Origin: Tetrahymena thermophila SB210
Taxonomy: Eukaryota; Ciliophora; Oligohymenophorea; Hymenostomatida; Tetrahymenidae
DNA: 64,000 nucleotides
Direction of reading: 5' to 3'
NCBI RefSeq assembly: GCF_000189635.1
Contig: NW_002475972.1
Span: 93,033 to 157,032, forward strand
In this document: one piece after another, positions 13,701-25,090 of the stretch
How positions within the stretch are numbered: position 1 is the first letter of the stretch
How the letters are laid out: every line of letters begins with the position of its first letter
The notes under the pieces: generated by a model
The model's input: only the letters and a program-made list of their open reading frames with translations
Database searches by the model: none
What the model was told of the DNA's origin: nothing
Made by a program: the position numbers and the translations under genes

Positions 13701-16192
13701 ATTCTCTAGCTTATTGAAAATGGCTAAAATTAAAAATCTAATGTTTGTAAATAAATAAGATCTCCATCAAAAATTGCAGGTAGTCTTTTATCACTATCAA
13801 TACACATAAATTCTACATAATTTTAAGTAGGAGAAAGGCTAAAAATCTAATTTAAACTAGCTGATACTAAATCAAACTAATAAAGAGACTAATCCTGATA
13901 GTTGAGAATGACTAAAAAATTATCTTGTACAACAATAAAACTGCCCTATATATCAGTCAAATTAGCAAATATTCTTTGGTTAGCTAAATCCACTATTAAG
14001 AATATGTCTTGTATTATCAACATTTATTTTGATTAAATGTAAAATGCTTTAGAACTTTCAGAATAGCTAGATATATTATAATTTAATATAATTTTATTAT
14101 TAACAATATCAGTAATATACTCTTATAAAACGTCAGATTAAAATGATGTTATTAAATACTAATTTGCAATTACACGATTAATTATTTGTTACTAGCTTTT
14201 TACTTAAAGAGACTATTAAATGGTTGTTAAAATTCTTGGATTTTTTTAGAGGTTATTAAGTTAATAAATTATATTTTACTTGCTTATAAGAACCTAATCA
14301 AGGGAATAATTATTATTTATCGTATAAAATTAAGATTTTTTAATTGCTTAATTTACATTTAAAATTAGTTAATTTATAGATAAAATCTTGAAGCGTTACT
14401 ATACTTAGCTCATTACTTGATTATAAAGCTAAATATTTTAGCTTAATGACTAATATGGATTAAGAAATTTGAATTAGAAATTATTTTTAATTAAATTGTA
14501 TTTAATTTATATACAATTATTGTAAATTCCAAAGTTTTAAGCATATTAAAATGATCTTTTTAATATAATCTATATTTCATCTTACAATACCATAAAATCA
14601 ACTAATTAATATTTTGGGAAATTCTTGTTTATTTATTTAAAATTTACATTGATTTCTGATTATGTATTTTAGTACTAATAGAAAGTGTCAGTTAAATTTG
14701 CAAATACATAAGAATTATAGTCTTCAAGTAAAATAAAATAGCTATTTGAAATTTTGTTATTACTTTCTCTCAAATAAAAAAAAAAACCCTGAGAGATTAC
14801 CTAATTTATCAAAACTCCATCATAAGTGTCGTTAAACTTTATTAAGAGTAAAATTTCTCTAATTTAATCATATTACACTACTAAATTGAGAGATTAATAA
14901 GAAAGTATGAAACTTGGATATTAGTCTATTTTTAAAATAAGGATCTAGTCTATGAGCTCTCCATCTTACTGAAATGAATATTTGTAGAACTAATTTTAAT
15001 GATCAAGAAATATTGAAGATAAAACATAATTATATTTTTGCAACAATATTTTATCAGGAATAGCACTGAAACATTATTTTGACTTTATAAGTGATATAGA
15101 AAAGTCCTATTGAAATGTTCCTACCTAAAATGAATAAAAAAAACAATTAATTTGAATTTATTTATAAGTAAATTAAATGATTACAAATAGTTAATTAACT
15201 TCTTAAGACTGAATATAATATCTGCTTAATATTTTTAATAGAGTAAAAGGGCTAATTTATAGTTAAATACTATTAATTTTTTTATTTTATTTGTCATACC
15301 ATATTAAAGCTGAATCTTAGCTATTTACCATGAAAATGAGCATATTAACATCATCTACGTATTTAATATCATGCTTTTATTCCAAATTTTATTCATCGAA
15401 TTCTATTTGTAGAGTCTCAAAATTCATAACATTAAACCTTTATCCCTGAAGACATCCACCATAAACTCCTGATAAAAAATACTACATTTATATCCCATCC
15501 TATCTATTAAAGAATTCGAATGCATTCATCTCTTGTAAAGTTTATTTAGTTATTATATTCCAGTTTTTATCCACAATAGCGAAGTTACATGTCCCACCAC
15601 TCATAACTATGTATTGATTCTCTTTAAATATTGCAATATTATCCACAGAAGTATTCATAACAAAACTAGATAATTGCTGAATTTATGGGCATCCCTAAGT
15701 GTATTCACAAATCTAGCTACTATAATTCTAATAATAAGATTATTGGCAATTATTCGTGCATTTTCTACTTTCGAAAGGTGGATTAAGAAATTATATATCA
15801 GATTCACAAATCCCTTTTTTAGCATCGCACTAATTTTTATTTTTATCAAGCACTAAATTCTGATCACAAACCAGACAAATTTATTAAGAAGTGCACTAGA
15901 CGCATCCATTGACTTTGCATTTAATGCATTTTTTACCTTCGCTATCAATAACTTCATTTTTTTGACACTAATTTTAACAAGTAGAAGCATCATCATAACT
16001 CATGTATGAATTTTTTAGGCAGCCAATGCATGATTATTGACTTATATTAAAGCAGTTTTCACAATTTGGCGAGCAACTAAGACAAGTTTGTGATAGAGCA
16101 TCAAATATTTAAGATTTTTAACATATTTAAGCCAAGCAATACTTTATAAATATTAAATTTATAATAATTTTTTTTACCATATGTAATCTCAT
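4746..16192 (-). CDS. Giant secreted-entry, Cys-rich, beta-helix, multi-pass membrane protein
   Basis: Roughly 3,200 codons on the minus strand; start ATG at 16192-16190 (alternative at 16180), stop TGA at 4746-4748. An N-terminal signal (VKKIIINLIFIKYCLAQ) leads into Cys-rich CxxC repeats. About 1,000 residues with regularly spaced hydrophobic strands follow (propeller-like, my inference). Next is a right-handed beta-helix stretch with repeated GGAI/GGGI turns (about 8.5-9.3 kb), then the motifs CESCPEGKYSLD and CARGYIGIICRSCD, and finally several membrane spans around IPV-like and GNPLGAISKSIDC sequences. The order resembles a large family of uncharacterised Tetrahymena transmembrane proteins. 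Introns I can place: 12784-12838, 12471-12612, 10353-10382, 6674-7949, 6347-6399 and 5598-5648; two more lie near 8.2 and 8.5 kb. The frame is open from 16192 to 12839 without a break. It probably reaches the cell surface; the ligand is unknown. The precise 3' end is the least certain part. Confidence 0.85.
6674..7949 (-). other. Unusually long (1,276 nt) intron of the giant membrane gene
   Basis: The exon upstream ends ..NQSK before GTAATATT (7949-7948). The next begins FNCARGYIG after AAAAAG (6675-6674), both in phase 0, and the joined peptide reads as one continuous domain. The gene's other placed introns are 30-142 nt. This one holds two comparatively GC-rich patches: 6774-6800 (GCGCGTTGCGCTCC) and 7137-7215, a GTTGATGTT-like repeat ending TTAGGGGGC. 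An insertion inside an older short intron is a reasonable guess. Confidence 0.7.
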
Positions 16193-16315
16193 AATTTATA
16201 TCCTTTAGTTAAACTAATTTGATAAGTTAATTCAAAAATTATTAGCAATTTGTTATACTGCAATGCATATCTTAAAATAAATCAAAAAATAAACTTTGTG
16301 GTTATCTCTTAATGT
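16193..16315. other. Upstream region of the giant membrane gene
   Basis: AT-rich spacer before the start codon, presumably the 5' leader and part of the promoter. No motif recognised. Confidence 0.4.
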
Positions 16316-16679
16316 AAAAAAATAAATTTGAAATTACATGATTGAAAAGTATAAAAATCTGACTATTTTAAAACAAAATTATAATATTGTGATATTTCAA
16401 CTAAATAAAATATAAATACCTTATTTAATTTCAAGTAAACATATTTTATAGTTTATTACACAAAAAAATGAGTAATAATAGAAATCTCTTTGAAAAATAA
16501 TCTTTCCAAAATATTTCATTCATATGAAAAATATGAAAGAGCTTTTATTAATAATCATAAGATTCAAAATAAAATACATTAATTTACATTATTTACCCTA
16601 TTTTTATTAGATATATGTAGAGTACAGTGTCAGATTGACATTTCTACTAGAATAAGAATTCTGATTTTTAAAAATCTTT
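16316..16679 (+). repeat. Direct repeat copy B
   Basis: Second copy of the block at 4130-4560, same orientation, shorter by internal deletions. It lies upstream of the giant membrane gene. See copy A for interpretation. Confidence 0.75.
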
Positions 16680-17185
16680 CCCTTGACCGTACCCAAAAAA
16701 TTTAATTTATGACCCAATTAACCCTATTATATTATTTTCTATTATATATATTAACTCAATCAAATTTAATACTTTTGGAATTTTCTTATTTCTACTTATC
16801 TTAACTAAGCTAATAAATAAATTAATCTAAGCAAATATATATAATTAAATACCATTCATTTCTCTAGTTGTTTCCAAACGACTTGATTTTTGAATGGCAT
16901 TTTGCCAAAGAAATTCCTTTTCAATAAAAAATACCATATTTGTTTAGAAAAATAAATAATTTATTATCTTTATTTAATACATATTTTATTTTAGCTTTTT
17001 ATAAAAACTTATTTTATTTATAATTACTCAATAAAATTAATTAGATTCATTATTTAGTATTTACAGAAAAATGTTAATAAAAAGAAATTTTAAAAATTAT
17101 ATCAAATAATTTTCACAATTTTTTTATTTGCTCTTAATTTTTTTAATTTCTAAATATTTTATAAAATAAAAAAAGTTAATAAAAA
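16680..17185. other. Intergenic between divergent genes
   Basis: AT-rich, no gene seen. It separates the divergently transcribed giant membrane gene and the MFS-like gene and so probably holds the latter's promoter. Confidence 0.4.
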
Positions 17186-18583
17186 ATGAGTTAACTAAAG
17201 CCTATAAAATTTAGCAAAAAAGATGAACTCTATTATTTGATACCAAATTTAGAAAATTTAGTTAGAAAGAAGGAAATTAAACTAAGAAAAGATCTTCAAA
17301 TAACACTTCTTGTAGTTAGTGTAATATCATTTTTTTCTCTCAGAACAGGATATGAATTAGCTAGAATTTATGAAATCAAGCTAGTTTCTTAAAACGATTA
17401 AAATGAGTAAATATCAAGGTAATATGAATCATTTTTTTTTATATTATTCAGTTGTCTAAGTGGATGGTTTATTGATGTCTTATCAATTAGATTATCTTGG
17501 ATTTTCTTTGTTCTGCTAAATATTACTGGATAAATGCTAACATTATTTGCTGTGATTACAGATTCATATTAAGTTTTGATATTAGCATAAATCATATTTT
17601 ACAGCTTGCTTCCAGTCTGTATAATAACTTTTACATGTATTTTGTATGAAAACTCTTGCGAATTCAGAGTCAGGTTGAATAATGCAATTTAGCTTGAAAT
17701 TTTCGGAGAATTTTTATCAATAGTTATTGTTTTGGGTTTAAATGCAATAAAAACAATATTTTAATACAACGAGGTATCAAGTAATTAGATTCTATAGTCT
17801 TTAGTTATATCAGGGTTAATAATTTGCTAATTTATTAATTTTCTTTCATTGTTGATATAAAGTTCTTCCTATTTCATAATCGATAAAATTAGATTAAAAT
17901 CAAACAAATATTCTAAATATTTAATTTACTAAGGAACTGGCCTTTCGCTCAAACGAATGCTTCATTATTTTGCAAATGAAGATATGTTTTATTTATGCTC
18001 TATAGCAACAGTTTCTGGGTTTTAAAGTAGATTTATCAATTCAATAGATTATCCTAGTTCTCCTTTAGGTAATCTTTAATAATTATTTATCTTTTTAGTA
18101 AGTAGCTTGCTGGCTTATTTTATTATGAAAAATATTAATTCTAGCAAAAATTTGGTTTAAAATTGTTACAAATCAGTTTCTATTTGCATTTATATACTAC
18201 TTGTAGTGAGTATTAGCTCAGCTCTAGTATATTTTCTTTCATAGTATGTATAAGTCTCTGAATATTTTGAGTACTCATTTGAGTAAATTCGAAATTTTGT
18301 TCTAATTAGTATATTTTTAATTCTGTACTCAATGATTCATTAATTGCTGCTTTTTCTACTACATCAACGATGCTCGATTAGAGGATTTAGCTTATCTTAT
18401 ACATTTGTATTTTATTCTAGCTTCTATGTAATATCTAACTTAATAGAGTCATAAGAATGTGCATTTTATATATTCTAAGTGGTTCACGTTTCATTAGTAG
18501 CTTACTTCAATTATAAATATTAAAAGAAAAAAAAATATACTTTTATGGAAAGTGATTTGCTAATTAGATATGAAATGAATTGA
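17186..18583 (+). CDS. MFS-like multi-pass membrane protein
   Basis: Two exons, 17186-17418 and 17452-18583, separated by a 33-nt GT..AG intron that splits an AGT codon. The product is 454 residues and ends at TGA. The protein has about 11-12 hydrophobic segments: the first follows a charged N-terminus (KLRKDLQ then ITLLVVSVISFF), and the last lie near LVAYF. After the first spans it reads SCLSGWFIDVLSIRLSW, which resembles the loop motif between helices 2 and 3 of major facilitator superfamily carriers (G-x-x-x-D-x-x-x-R). Length and helix count suit that family, but the motif is loose and I cannot name a substrate. Many in-frame TAA/TAG codons confirm the reassigned code. The start was chosen because it is the first ATG in an A-rich context and opens the longest frame. 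Confidence 0.8.
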
Positions 18584-19346
18584 ACATATTTAAATTCTTG
18601 TATTTAATATATTATTTACTTTTTTATGTTAAATTATTAGCGAGACTTTGATAAAAAATAGTAGAATGAATGCCTAAATTATTTAAATATTAAAAATTAA
18701 CATTACTAAAATAAATTAATTAATAATTATGGCATTTTTTTCAGAATTAATAAATTCTATTTTTATTTTTAAAAATATAAAATATATATATATATGTGAC
18801 ATACATATTTATATATATTTAATTTTTATAATGTTGATAATCAAATTCGAACAATCTTTTTTTTAATAGAATAAGGATAGAAAATATCATTTAATTAATT
18901 AATTAATAATGAATACCTTCGATAATAAAGATAACAGTGAATAAAAATAATGATTTGATGAAGGTAATAATTAAAAATGTTCTTTGTGTTTACTATTTTC
19001 TTTTATTTAAAAAATCGCATTCATCCAAAATGTATGCTTTTCTTTTATATATTTCACAATTATTATTTTGAAGAAAAGGAAAATAGTACAAAAAATTAAT
19101 TAAACTAAAAGAATAAAAATTCAATATTTTTATGAATAGATAGGTGTCTTGATAAATATTAAAGAAAAGAGTGAAAAATAAAATCATATTGCATTTAATT
19201 TAAACAAAATTTGAAACTGTTTGTTAAGCGCTAATATTTTAAACAATAATTGTTATATAGGAGTACAATTTTTCATAACTTTAATATTTATTTATTAGTG
19301 TTATTGGTCAGAATTATAAGATTTCATTAAATAATAGTAAATGAAA
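18584..19346. other. Intergenic, no gene seen
   Basis: AT-rich sequence between convergent genes, with a short (TA)n run near 18780. I see no supported coding sequence. Confidence 0.4.
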
Positions 19347-19751
19347 TCAGTTTGACTTATTTCTGAGTCTCTTTAAGACGAGGTTAGAAACTTATTCTTT
19401 GGAAAGATGACCAGCTTGACCAACGTGTAATAACTCACCATTGTCATAGAGTTTATCAGAGTCATAAATGTATTCACCATGGTCTTCACGATTGTAGCTG
19501 CTCTTTTGGTAGAAAGCAGTAATGTTAATTTCACCGTTGTCGTAGAAGAAGTAATTTCCGTGGTATTCACCTTAGTCAACAGCTTCACCTTGATCAGTGT
19601 TTACTTGTTCATACCAGCTTCCAGAGAATTCACCTTGATCTTCACCTTTGTCTTCACCACTGTCTTCACCGCTATCAGAGAGTCTGAAAGAGAAAGCAGT
19701 TGCTTGGCAAACCAATAAAGCTACGAGCAATAAAGCGAGTAATTTATTCAT
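19347..19751 (-). CDS. Small acidic secreted protein 1 (134 aa)
   Basis: Single-exon frame, ATG at 19751-19749, TGA at 19347-19349. Residues 1-19 are a textbook signal peptide (MNKLLALLLVALLVCQATA). The mature part is acidic, with repeated GED/GEx steps and short elements such as FYDNGEI (69-75) and LYDNGEL (101-107), then a basic tail LVLKRLRNKSN. The xDNGE elements recall MORN_2-type repeats, but the match is short and I do not claim the family. It is the first of four paralogues on this strand. I do not recognise the function; secretion is inferred from the signal peptide. Codons such as CTC, GCC and GAC are commoner than in the surrounding DNA, as in well-expressed ciliate genes. Confidence 0.88.
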
Positions 19752-20504
19752 TTTTTAATCTTATTTTTTGTTTCTTTTAATTTTTTTTTGAATTAATTAA
19801 TTATCAAAGGATGAAGCAGAAAGGAACTGATTTTAAAATTAGGCAAATCATAGAAGGAAATCATTGATATTAATTGCTTCCTAATTAATTTATAAGGTAG
19901 CTATCTGATTAAAGATCAGTTAGCTGATTTATAATAAGGCTTGCTAATCAAATTAATTTATACACTTTTCTGATATTTTCTAATTAATTTAGATAGATCA
20001 AAAATAATTTAATGAATGATTATTGATGTTATTTCTAATTTATTAGAAATATCAAATCAGAAATCATAAAAAATAAACATCAATTTTAATTTGTCCTATT
20101 TTTTTTGATTACAATTTATTGAATTATGCTTGCTTCATAAGTAAATCCATAGCAACCATCATTTTTTTAATTTGCCTTTATAAAAAATATTTATATTTTT
20201 ATGCTTATTCTACTACTAAATAAATTATAAATATTTTTCTTTTTTGACAATAAAAAATCAATAATATATGGAAAATTTATTCACTCATTCATAATTTCTT
20301 TTTTTAAATTGGCGAAGTATTTGAATTTTTTACAATTAATTTTCAAGACTAATAATTGACTCTCATATGTAAAAAATGGAGTCGCATGATTACACTAAAT
20401 TCATAAAATAGATTAGTTTTTTTTTATATTTAATGTAATAAAATAATAAATAAATTATAATTTTATAAATTATTTAGCTTAAACAGAGTAATTTATCATT
20501 TTAT
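19752..20504. other. Upstream region of secreted protein 1, no gene seen
   Basis: AT-rich. The first 60 bases resemble the upstream regions of the other secreted paralogues. It includes short inverted pieces near 19890-19950 (TAGCTATCTGATTAAAGATCAG then TTAGCTGATTTATAA). No coding sequence seen. Confidence 0.4.
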
Positions 20505-21015
20505 TTAAATCTACATACAACAAATATATTAATATATTTACTAAATTTAGCTTTTATTCTTCTTGATTTTTTCTAAATATTCTTTTTATTAATGATATAA
20601 AATTCATTAATTATTAAAAAGAAAAATAAGAGAAAAAAGAGCCATATTTATTAAAAAACATTATTTAGTTGTTTATGTAAATCTACATACAACAAATAAA
20701 TTAATATATTTACTAAATTTAGCTATTATTCTTCTTGATTTTTTCTAGATATTATTTCTTATTAATGATATAAAATTCATTAATTATTAAAAAGAAAAAT
20801 AAGAGAAAAAGAGCCATATTTATTAAAAACATTATTTAGTTCTTTATGTAAATCTATATACAACAAATTTATTAATACTATTTATCAAATTTAGCTTTTA
20901 TTCTTGTAGATTTTTTCTAAATATTATTTTTTATTACTGATAAATAATTGATTAATTATTAAATAGAAAAACAAGAGAGCAAAGAGCCATATTTATTAAA
21001 AAAATTATTTAGTTG
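20505..21015 (+). repeat. Three tandem copies of a ~171-bp unit
   Basis: Units start near 20505, 20678 and 20849, each with TAAATCTACATACAACAAAT or a close variant, then TTCTTGATTTTTTCTA, and each ends GAGCCATATTTATTAAAAA. The third is the most diverged. There is no open frame of note. The unit length recalls satellite repeats, but only three copies are present. Confidence 0.85.
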
Positions 21016-23840
21016 AGAAATAAATCAATATTTTTGATCAAGCTGAAATAAAAATACCAAGCAACCAAAACGAAATATTGATATTTATTTACTATTAATA
21101 AAAATATAAAAATGAATTTTTAAAAGATAGGAGTTTTATATTTTAATGATTTTATTTCTAAATATATTTTATCAAGATTGAGATTATTCTTTTATATTTT
21201 TAAAATAGTCAAACTCCTGTTATAAATTTTATGTAGTGTTGGTTGGTGTATTTTTTTCAAAATTATTATTATTTTCTTCCATTTTTTATTTAAAAAATAT
21301 ATTTTAAAACTAGACATAAAATTAGTTTAGAATTAATAGTTTTTATTTTATTAAATAAATACTATTTTATGATTTTTTGTTTAAATAGCACTTTACTTTT
21401 ATCATTGATATTTTTTTTTTACATTTTCCTTTAAAGGTAAAAAGGTTAGAAATACTTTAAAAATTTAGATTTTATAAATTTATTCATTTTTTGATCTGAT
21501 TGCAAAAAACATAATCTTAATAAACTAAAGATTTTTATGAAGCAATTTATATAACTAACTCTCATTTTTATAAAAAGATAAAGTAGTTCATATTTAATAA
21601 TACTCATATACTAATTAAACAATATATAAAATCATGTAATTCATCATATTTATATATGGATTTATATTTATTTTTTACTTAAAGTCTTGCAATTATTTGA
21701 TATCCTGAAAATAAAAATTTAGTCTATTTTTAAAGAGAAAATATGATTCAAAAAGAAAGGAATTTATAATCAATATACAACTAATTTTTAAAAATTTTGA
21801 TAGAATTATAACCTATTGATTAGACTTTAGATGATCAAAAATTATTTATTATCCAAGTTATGAAAACCCATACTTAATGCTGTAATTAGGTTGCCTGATA
21901 ATGACCTAATTAGTGTTTAATTAATTAATTTTTCCCTTTTCCTTATCTAAGATTGTAAAATTTAATTAATTTACTAATCATTACTTAGATTAGGATAATT
22001 TTATAATATTCATTTTTAATATTACTTTAAAGTATAATGACAACCTTTTTCATTTTAAAATTTTTACTTTTAAAAAGAAAATAGTTTTTTATTTTACGCA
22101 CACGTGTATGCTTATTTTTAATTTAAATATTTTTACTTTTAATATTAAAGAGACGCTCTTAATATTTAATCTTAAGAGTATTATATTTTTGCTTTACTCT
22201 CAAATGTATGACTCTCAACTTTTATTAATTTTTTTCAATACAGTAGATTACTCATTTTAAACACAAATAAAATCCTCTTTATTTAATTTTAGCTCAATAT
22301 AAAAAATTAGCCATTTTTTTTATTATTATTAGCGCAATTTCTTCTGATATCATGCTTTGAGAGGCGAGTGAAAACCTAGAAGAAATTTTTTTTTAATTGT
22401 TTTTTTATAAAAGAATTTTTTTACTCGTTTTAGAGTCCATTTTAGATTAAATAAGGCAAATATATATATTGAATACATGAATCAGAAATCTTGTACTAAA
22501 AATTTGTTTAAAGATATTAGATGAAATTTAAAATAATTTACACTCATTGCAAAATATTTTAAAATTTTGTTAATAAATTCTTTAACACAGATAACAAAAA
22601 CATAGTTTGGTTTTTTTAATTATTATAAAACTAATAATATTTTTTCATAACTTGATTTAATTTTTGCCCTATTTTAGCTATAAAAAATTCGAAGAAATAT
22701 TTCTAAATGTTACTTAATTTTTTCATATTAAATATTTTATTATAAAATAGTTTATATTATTATAAATAAAAGATAAAATAAATATATTGCATCAAATTTT
22801 TCTTTATCTTCATCATAAATCTATCTAATTTGATACTGTATTTAATACATTAAATTGTTTAAAAATATGAAGATATTTGAAAAAAATTGGAGTAAATGGC
22901 ATATTTGATGGCTAAAATACAGCAACAGATTATTGAAAATAAAACAACAAAGATATGATAAAAAATCTTAATAATTTTATTTTTTATTTGTATTTGAATT
23001 GAAAGTTTATGAAATGAATCAAATAATACTTTAAAAATATTTTCATTTTATGTTTGCGTAATAAAGTTTCTTAATAGATTATCCTTTTTTATTTACTTTA
23101 AATGAATTATTTTATTTCAAAATTTCAGAAAAAAAATAATTTTAATTATAAAAAACATAAATTATTTCAATAAGTTATGTTACTACTTATTAAATATGCA
23201 TCAAAACATAAAAATAGCTTTAGATATTAGAACTTAGTATATATTTTATTAGAATATAAATTAACGAGCTTTTAAAATTTATTTTATATTATATATATCT
23301 TCTTTTGACTGAAATACCAAGCAATTCTGAATATTTACTTATTGTAAAAAATTTTAAAAATTTCAATATTTTTAAGCAATGTAGTAAAAAATTATTCTTT
23401 TTGGTTTGAATTTATTAGTTTATTATTTGGTGCTGTAATTAATTTGAATGATCATTTATTTCATATTAAAATAAGAGCAAATCTATTTTTTTTAATTATT
23501 AATCTTTTTAGCAAATTGAATTAATAAATTAAATCAATAATTAAAACTCTATGAATAAGAAATATAATCGAGTTAGTCTATATAATTTAAAATTTATTAA
23601 TTGATTTGACAGGTATTATTTTAAAGGACATAATTTATATTTACAAAAAATCTTCTAATTAACTAAATAAATGCAAAAAATTGTAATAAAAGGTCTTTAC
23701 TAAACAAGAATTATGTATTTTGTTTCTTTCTTATTTGAAGTTTAATCACATATAAAAAAACTGTTTTTTAAAGATGAATACTGGTTGATTTAATATTTTG
23801 AAAGAAATATAAGCTTTCATCTTAATTGTAGCTTTTTAAT
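21016..23840. other. Long intergenic stretch, no gene seen
   Basis: About 2.8 kb of AT-rich sequence between the tandem repeat and the second secreted paralogue. No family-like peptide, tRNA or rRNA was recognised. A near-palindrome (GCACACGTGTATGC) sits at about 22100. Diverged coding or non-coding RNA genes cannot be excluded by eye. Confidence 0.35.
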
Positions 23841-24258
23841 TCAATTATTCTTAGATCTAAGCCTCTTTAAGACGAATTTAGAAATTTCTTCTTTGGAAAG
23901 TTTATCATTATAACTATAATGAACAAATTCACCTTTATCTGTGAGAAAATAAAACTTATGATTCTTTTTTAAACTCTTGATTGTTGAAAATATTTATTTC
24001 GTAATAAGCAGTAATCTAAACTTCGTCATTGTCATTGTAGAATTAATATTTACCTTGATACTCACCTTAGTCAACAAATTCAGTATTGTCAGTAAAATTA
24101 GTTTATGACCAGCCACCATTAAACTCGCCATTATCTTCATCTTTATCTTAATCAGCTTCTTTAACTCGATTTTTTCCTTTATCAGAACTTCTAAAAGAAA
24201 AAAAAATGGCTTAGCGTAGCAATAAAGTTATAAGTAGTTTAGCAAGTAGTTTATTCAT
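23841..24258 (-). pseudogene. Secreted protein 2, frameshifted paralogue
   Basis: It has the same layout as the intact copies: ATG at 24258-24256, and the terminal KRLRSKNN followed by TGA at 23841-23843. The start frame runs through a degenerate signal (MNKLLAKLLITLLLRQ, with Lys and Arg inside the hydrophobic core) and the GEFNGGW and VDQGEYQGKY segments. It then reaches a TGA near 23936, while the C-terminal third (DKGEFVHY, then KLSKEEISKFVLKRLRS) lies in another frame. The frame switch is around 23950-23990. One indel, the charged signal core and loss of the xDNGE motifs suggest a dying gene; a sequencing error could explain the indel but not the signal. Confidence 0.75.
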
Positions 24259-24697
24259 TTCAAGCATTTTAAATAAAGACCTTCTTAAATGCAAAGATTA
24301 ATTACAGCATTTGTTAATAATCTTTTAAGTATTTTATAATTTACTAAGTAAAATTTGTATGTATTCAAACTTTATTTAAAAAGACATTGAATAGAATTAA
24401 AAAATAAAATTTAAAATAATATTATCAATTGGATTAATATTATAAATACAAAATAATTAACTTATGCTAATAAAAAAATTTATTTTAAAAATTAAGATGC
24501 ATAAAAGATGTAATAAATTGGTTTATCTTAAATATTATTTATAAAGAGACACAAATATTTATATATATATATACTTGTTATAATATAAAATTCGATCAAA
24601 AAAATATTTTATATATAAACTCTATTTTATAAGATAGGCTTTGACGAATCTTTTCAATTTGAAATATAGACTTTCATCTTTACTTTTTCAACACGAA
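24259..24697. other. Intergenic; right part duplicated 3' of secreted protein 4
   Basis: No gene seen. About 24530-24660 matches 27230-27380, including AGAGACA, (TA)n, ACTTGTTATAATAT and AAATATTTTATATA. This shows that the duplication carrying paralogues 3 and 4 includes 3' flanks. Confidence 0.55.
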
Positions 24698-25090
24698 TCA
24701 GTTTTTCTTAGATCTAAGTCTCTTTAAGACAAGGTTAGCAACATCTTCTTTGGTGAGTTGACCATCAAGACCAACGTGTAAGAGTTCACCTTAATCGTAG
24801 AGTTTATCAGATTCATAAATGTTTTCACCAAGGTCTTGACGATTGTATTACTATTTTTAGTAGAAAGCAGCGATGTTAATCTCACCATTGTCGTAGAAGA
24901 AATAATTTCCGTGGAATTCACCTTAGTCAACAACTTCACCTTTATCAGTGCTTGATTCTTCATACCAGGCTCCAGAAAATTCACCATTGTCTTCACCCTT
25001 ATCTTCTCCGCTATCAGAAAGTCTGAAGGAGAAAGCAGTAGCTTAGCATACCAACAGAGAAACGAGCAATAAAGCGAGTAATTTATTCAT
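24698..25090 (-). CDS. Small acidic secreted protein 3 (130 aa)
   Basis: Intact single-exon frame, ATG at 25090-25088, TGA at 24698-24700. The signal peptide MNKLLALLLVSLLVCQATA is followed by FSFRLSDSGEDKGED, GEFSGAWYEE, VVDQGEFHGNYFFYDNGEI, an RQDLGENIYESDKLYDQGEL segment and the basic tail KRLRSKKN. It is closely similar to secreted protein 1 over its whole length, with a 4-residue deletion in the acidic N-terminal repeat. Function is unknown and export is inferred. Upstream DNA to about 25.99 kb is shared with paralogue 4, so these two arose by a segmental duplication. Confidence 0.88.

Noticed and set aside
15655-15856. Overlapping 60-64 codon frames on both strands
   Set aside because: They are shadows of the first large exon of the giant membrane gene, which is open on the minus strand in its own frame.
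21016-23840. Chromosome breakage site
   Set aside because: I looked for the 15-nt Tetrahymena breakage sequence on both strands and did not see it here or elsewhere in the window; a by-eye search could miss a variant.
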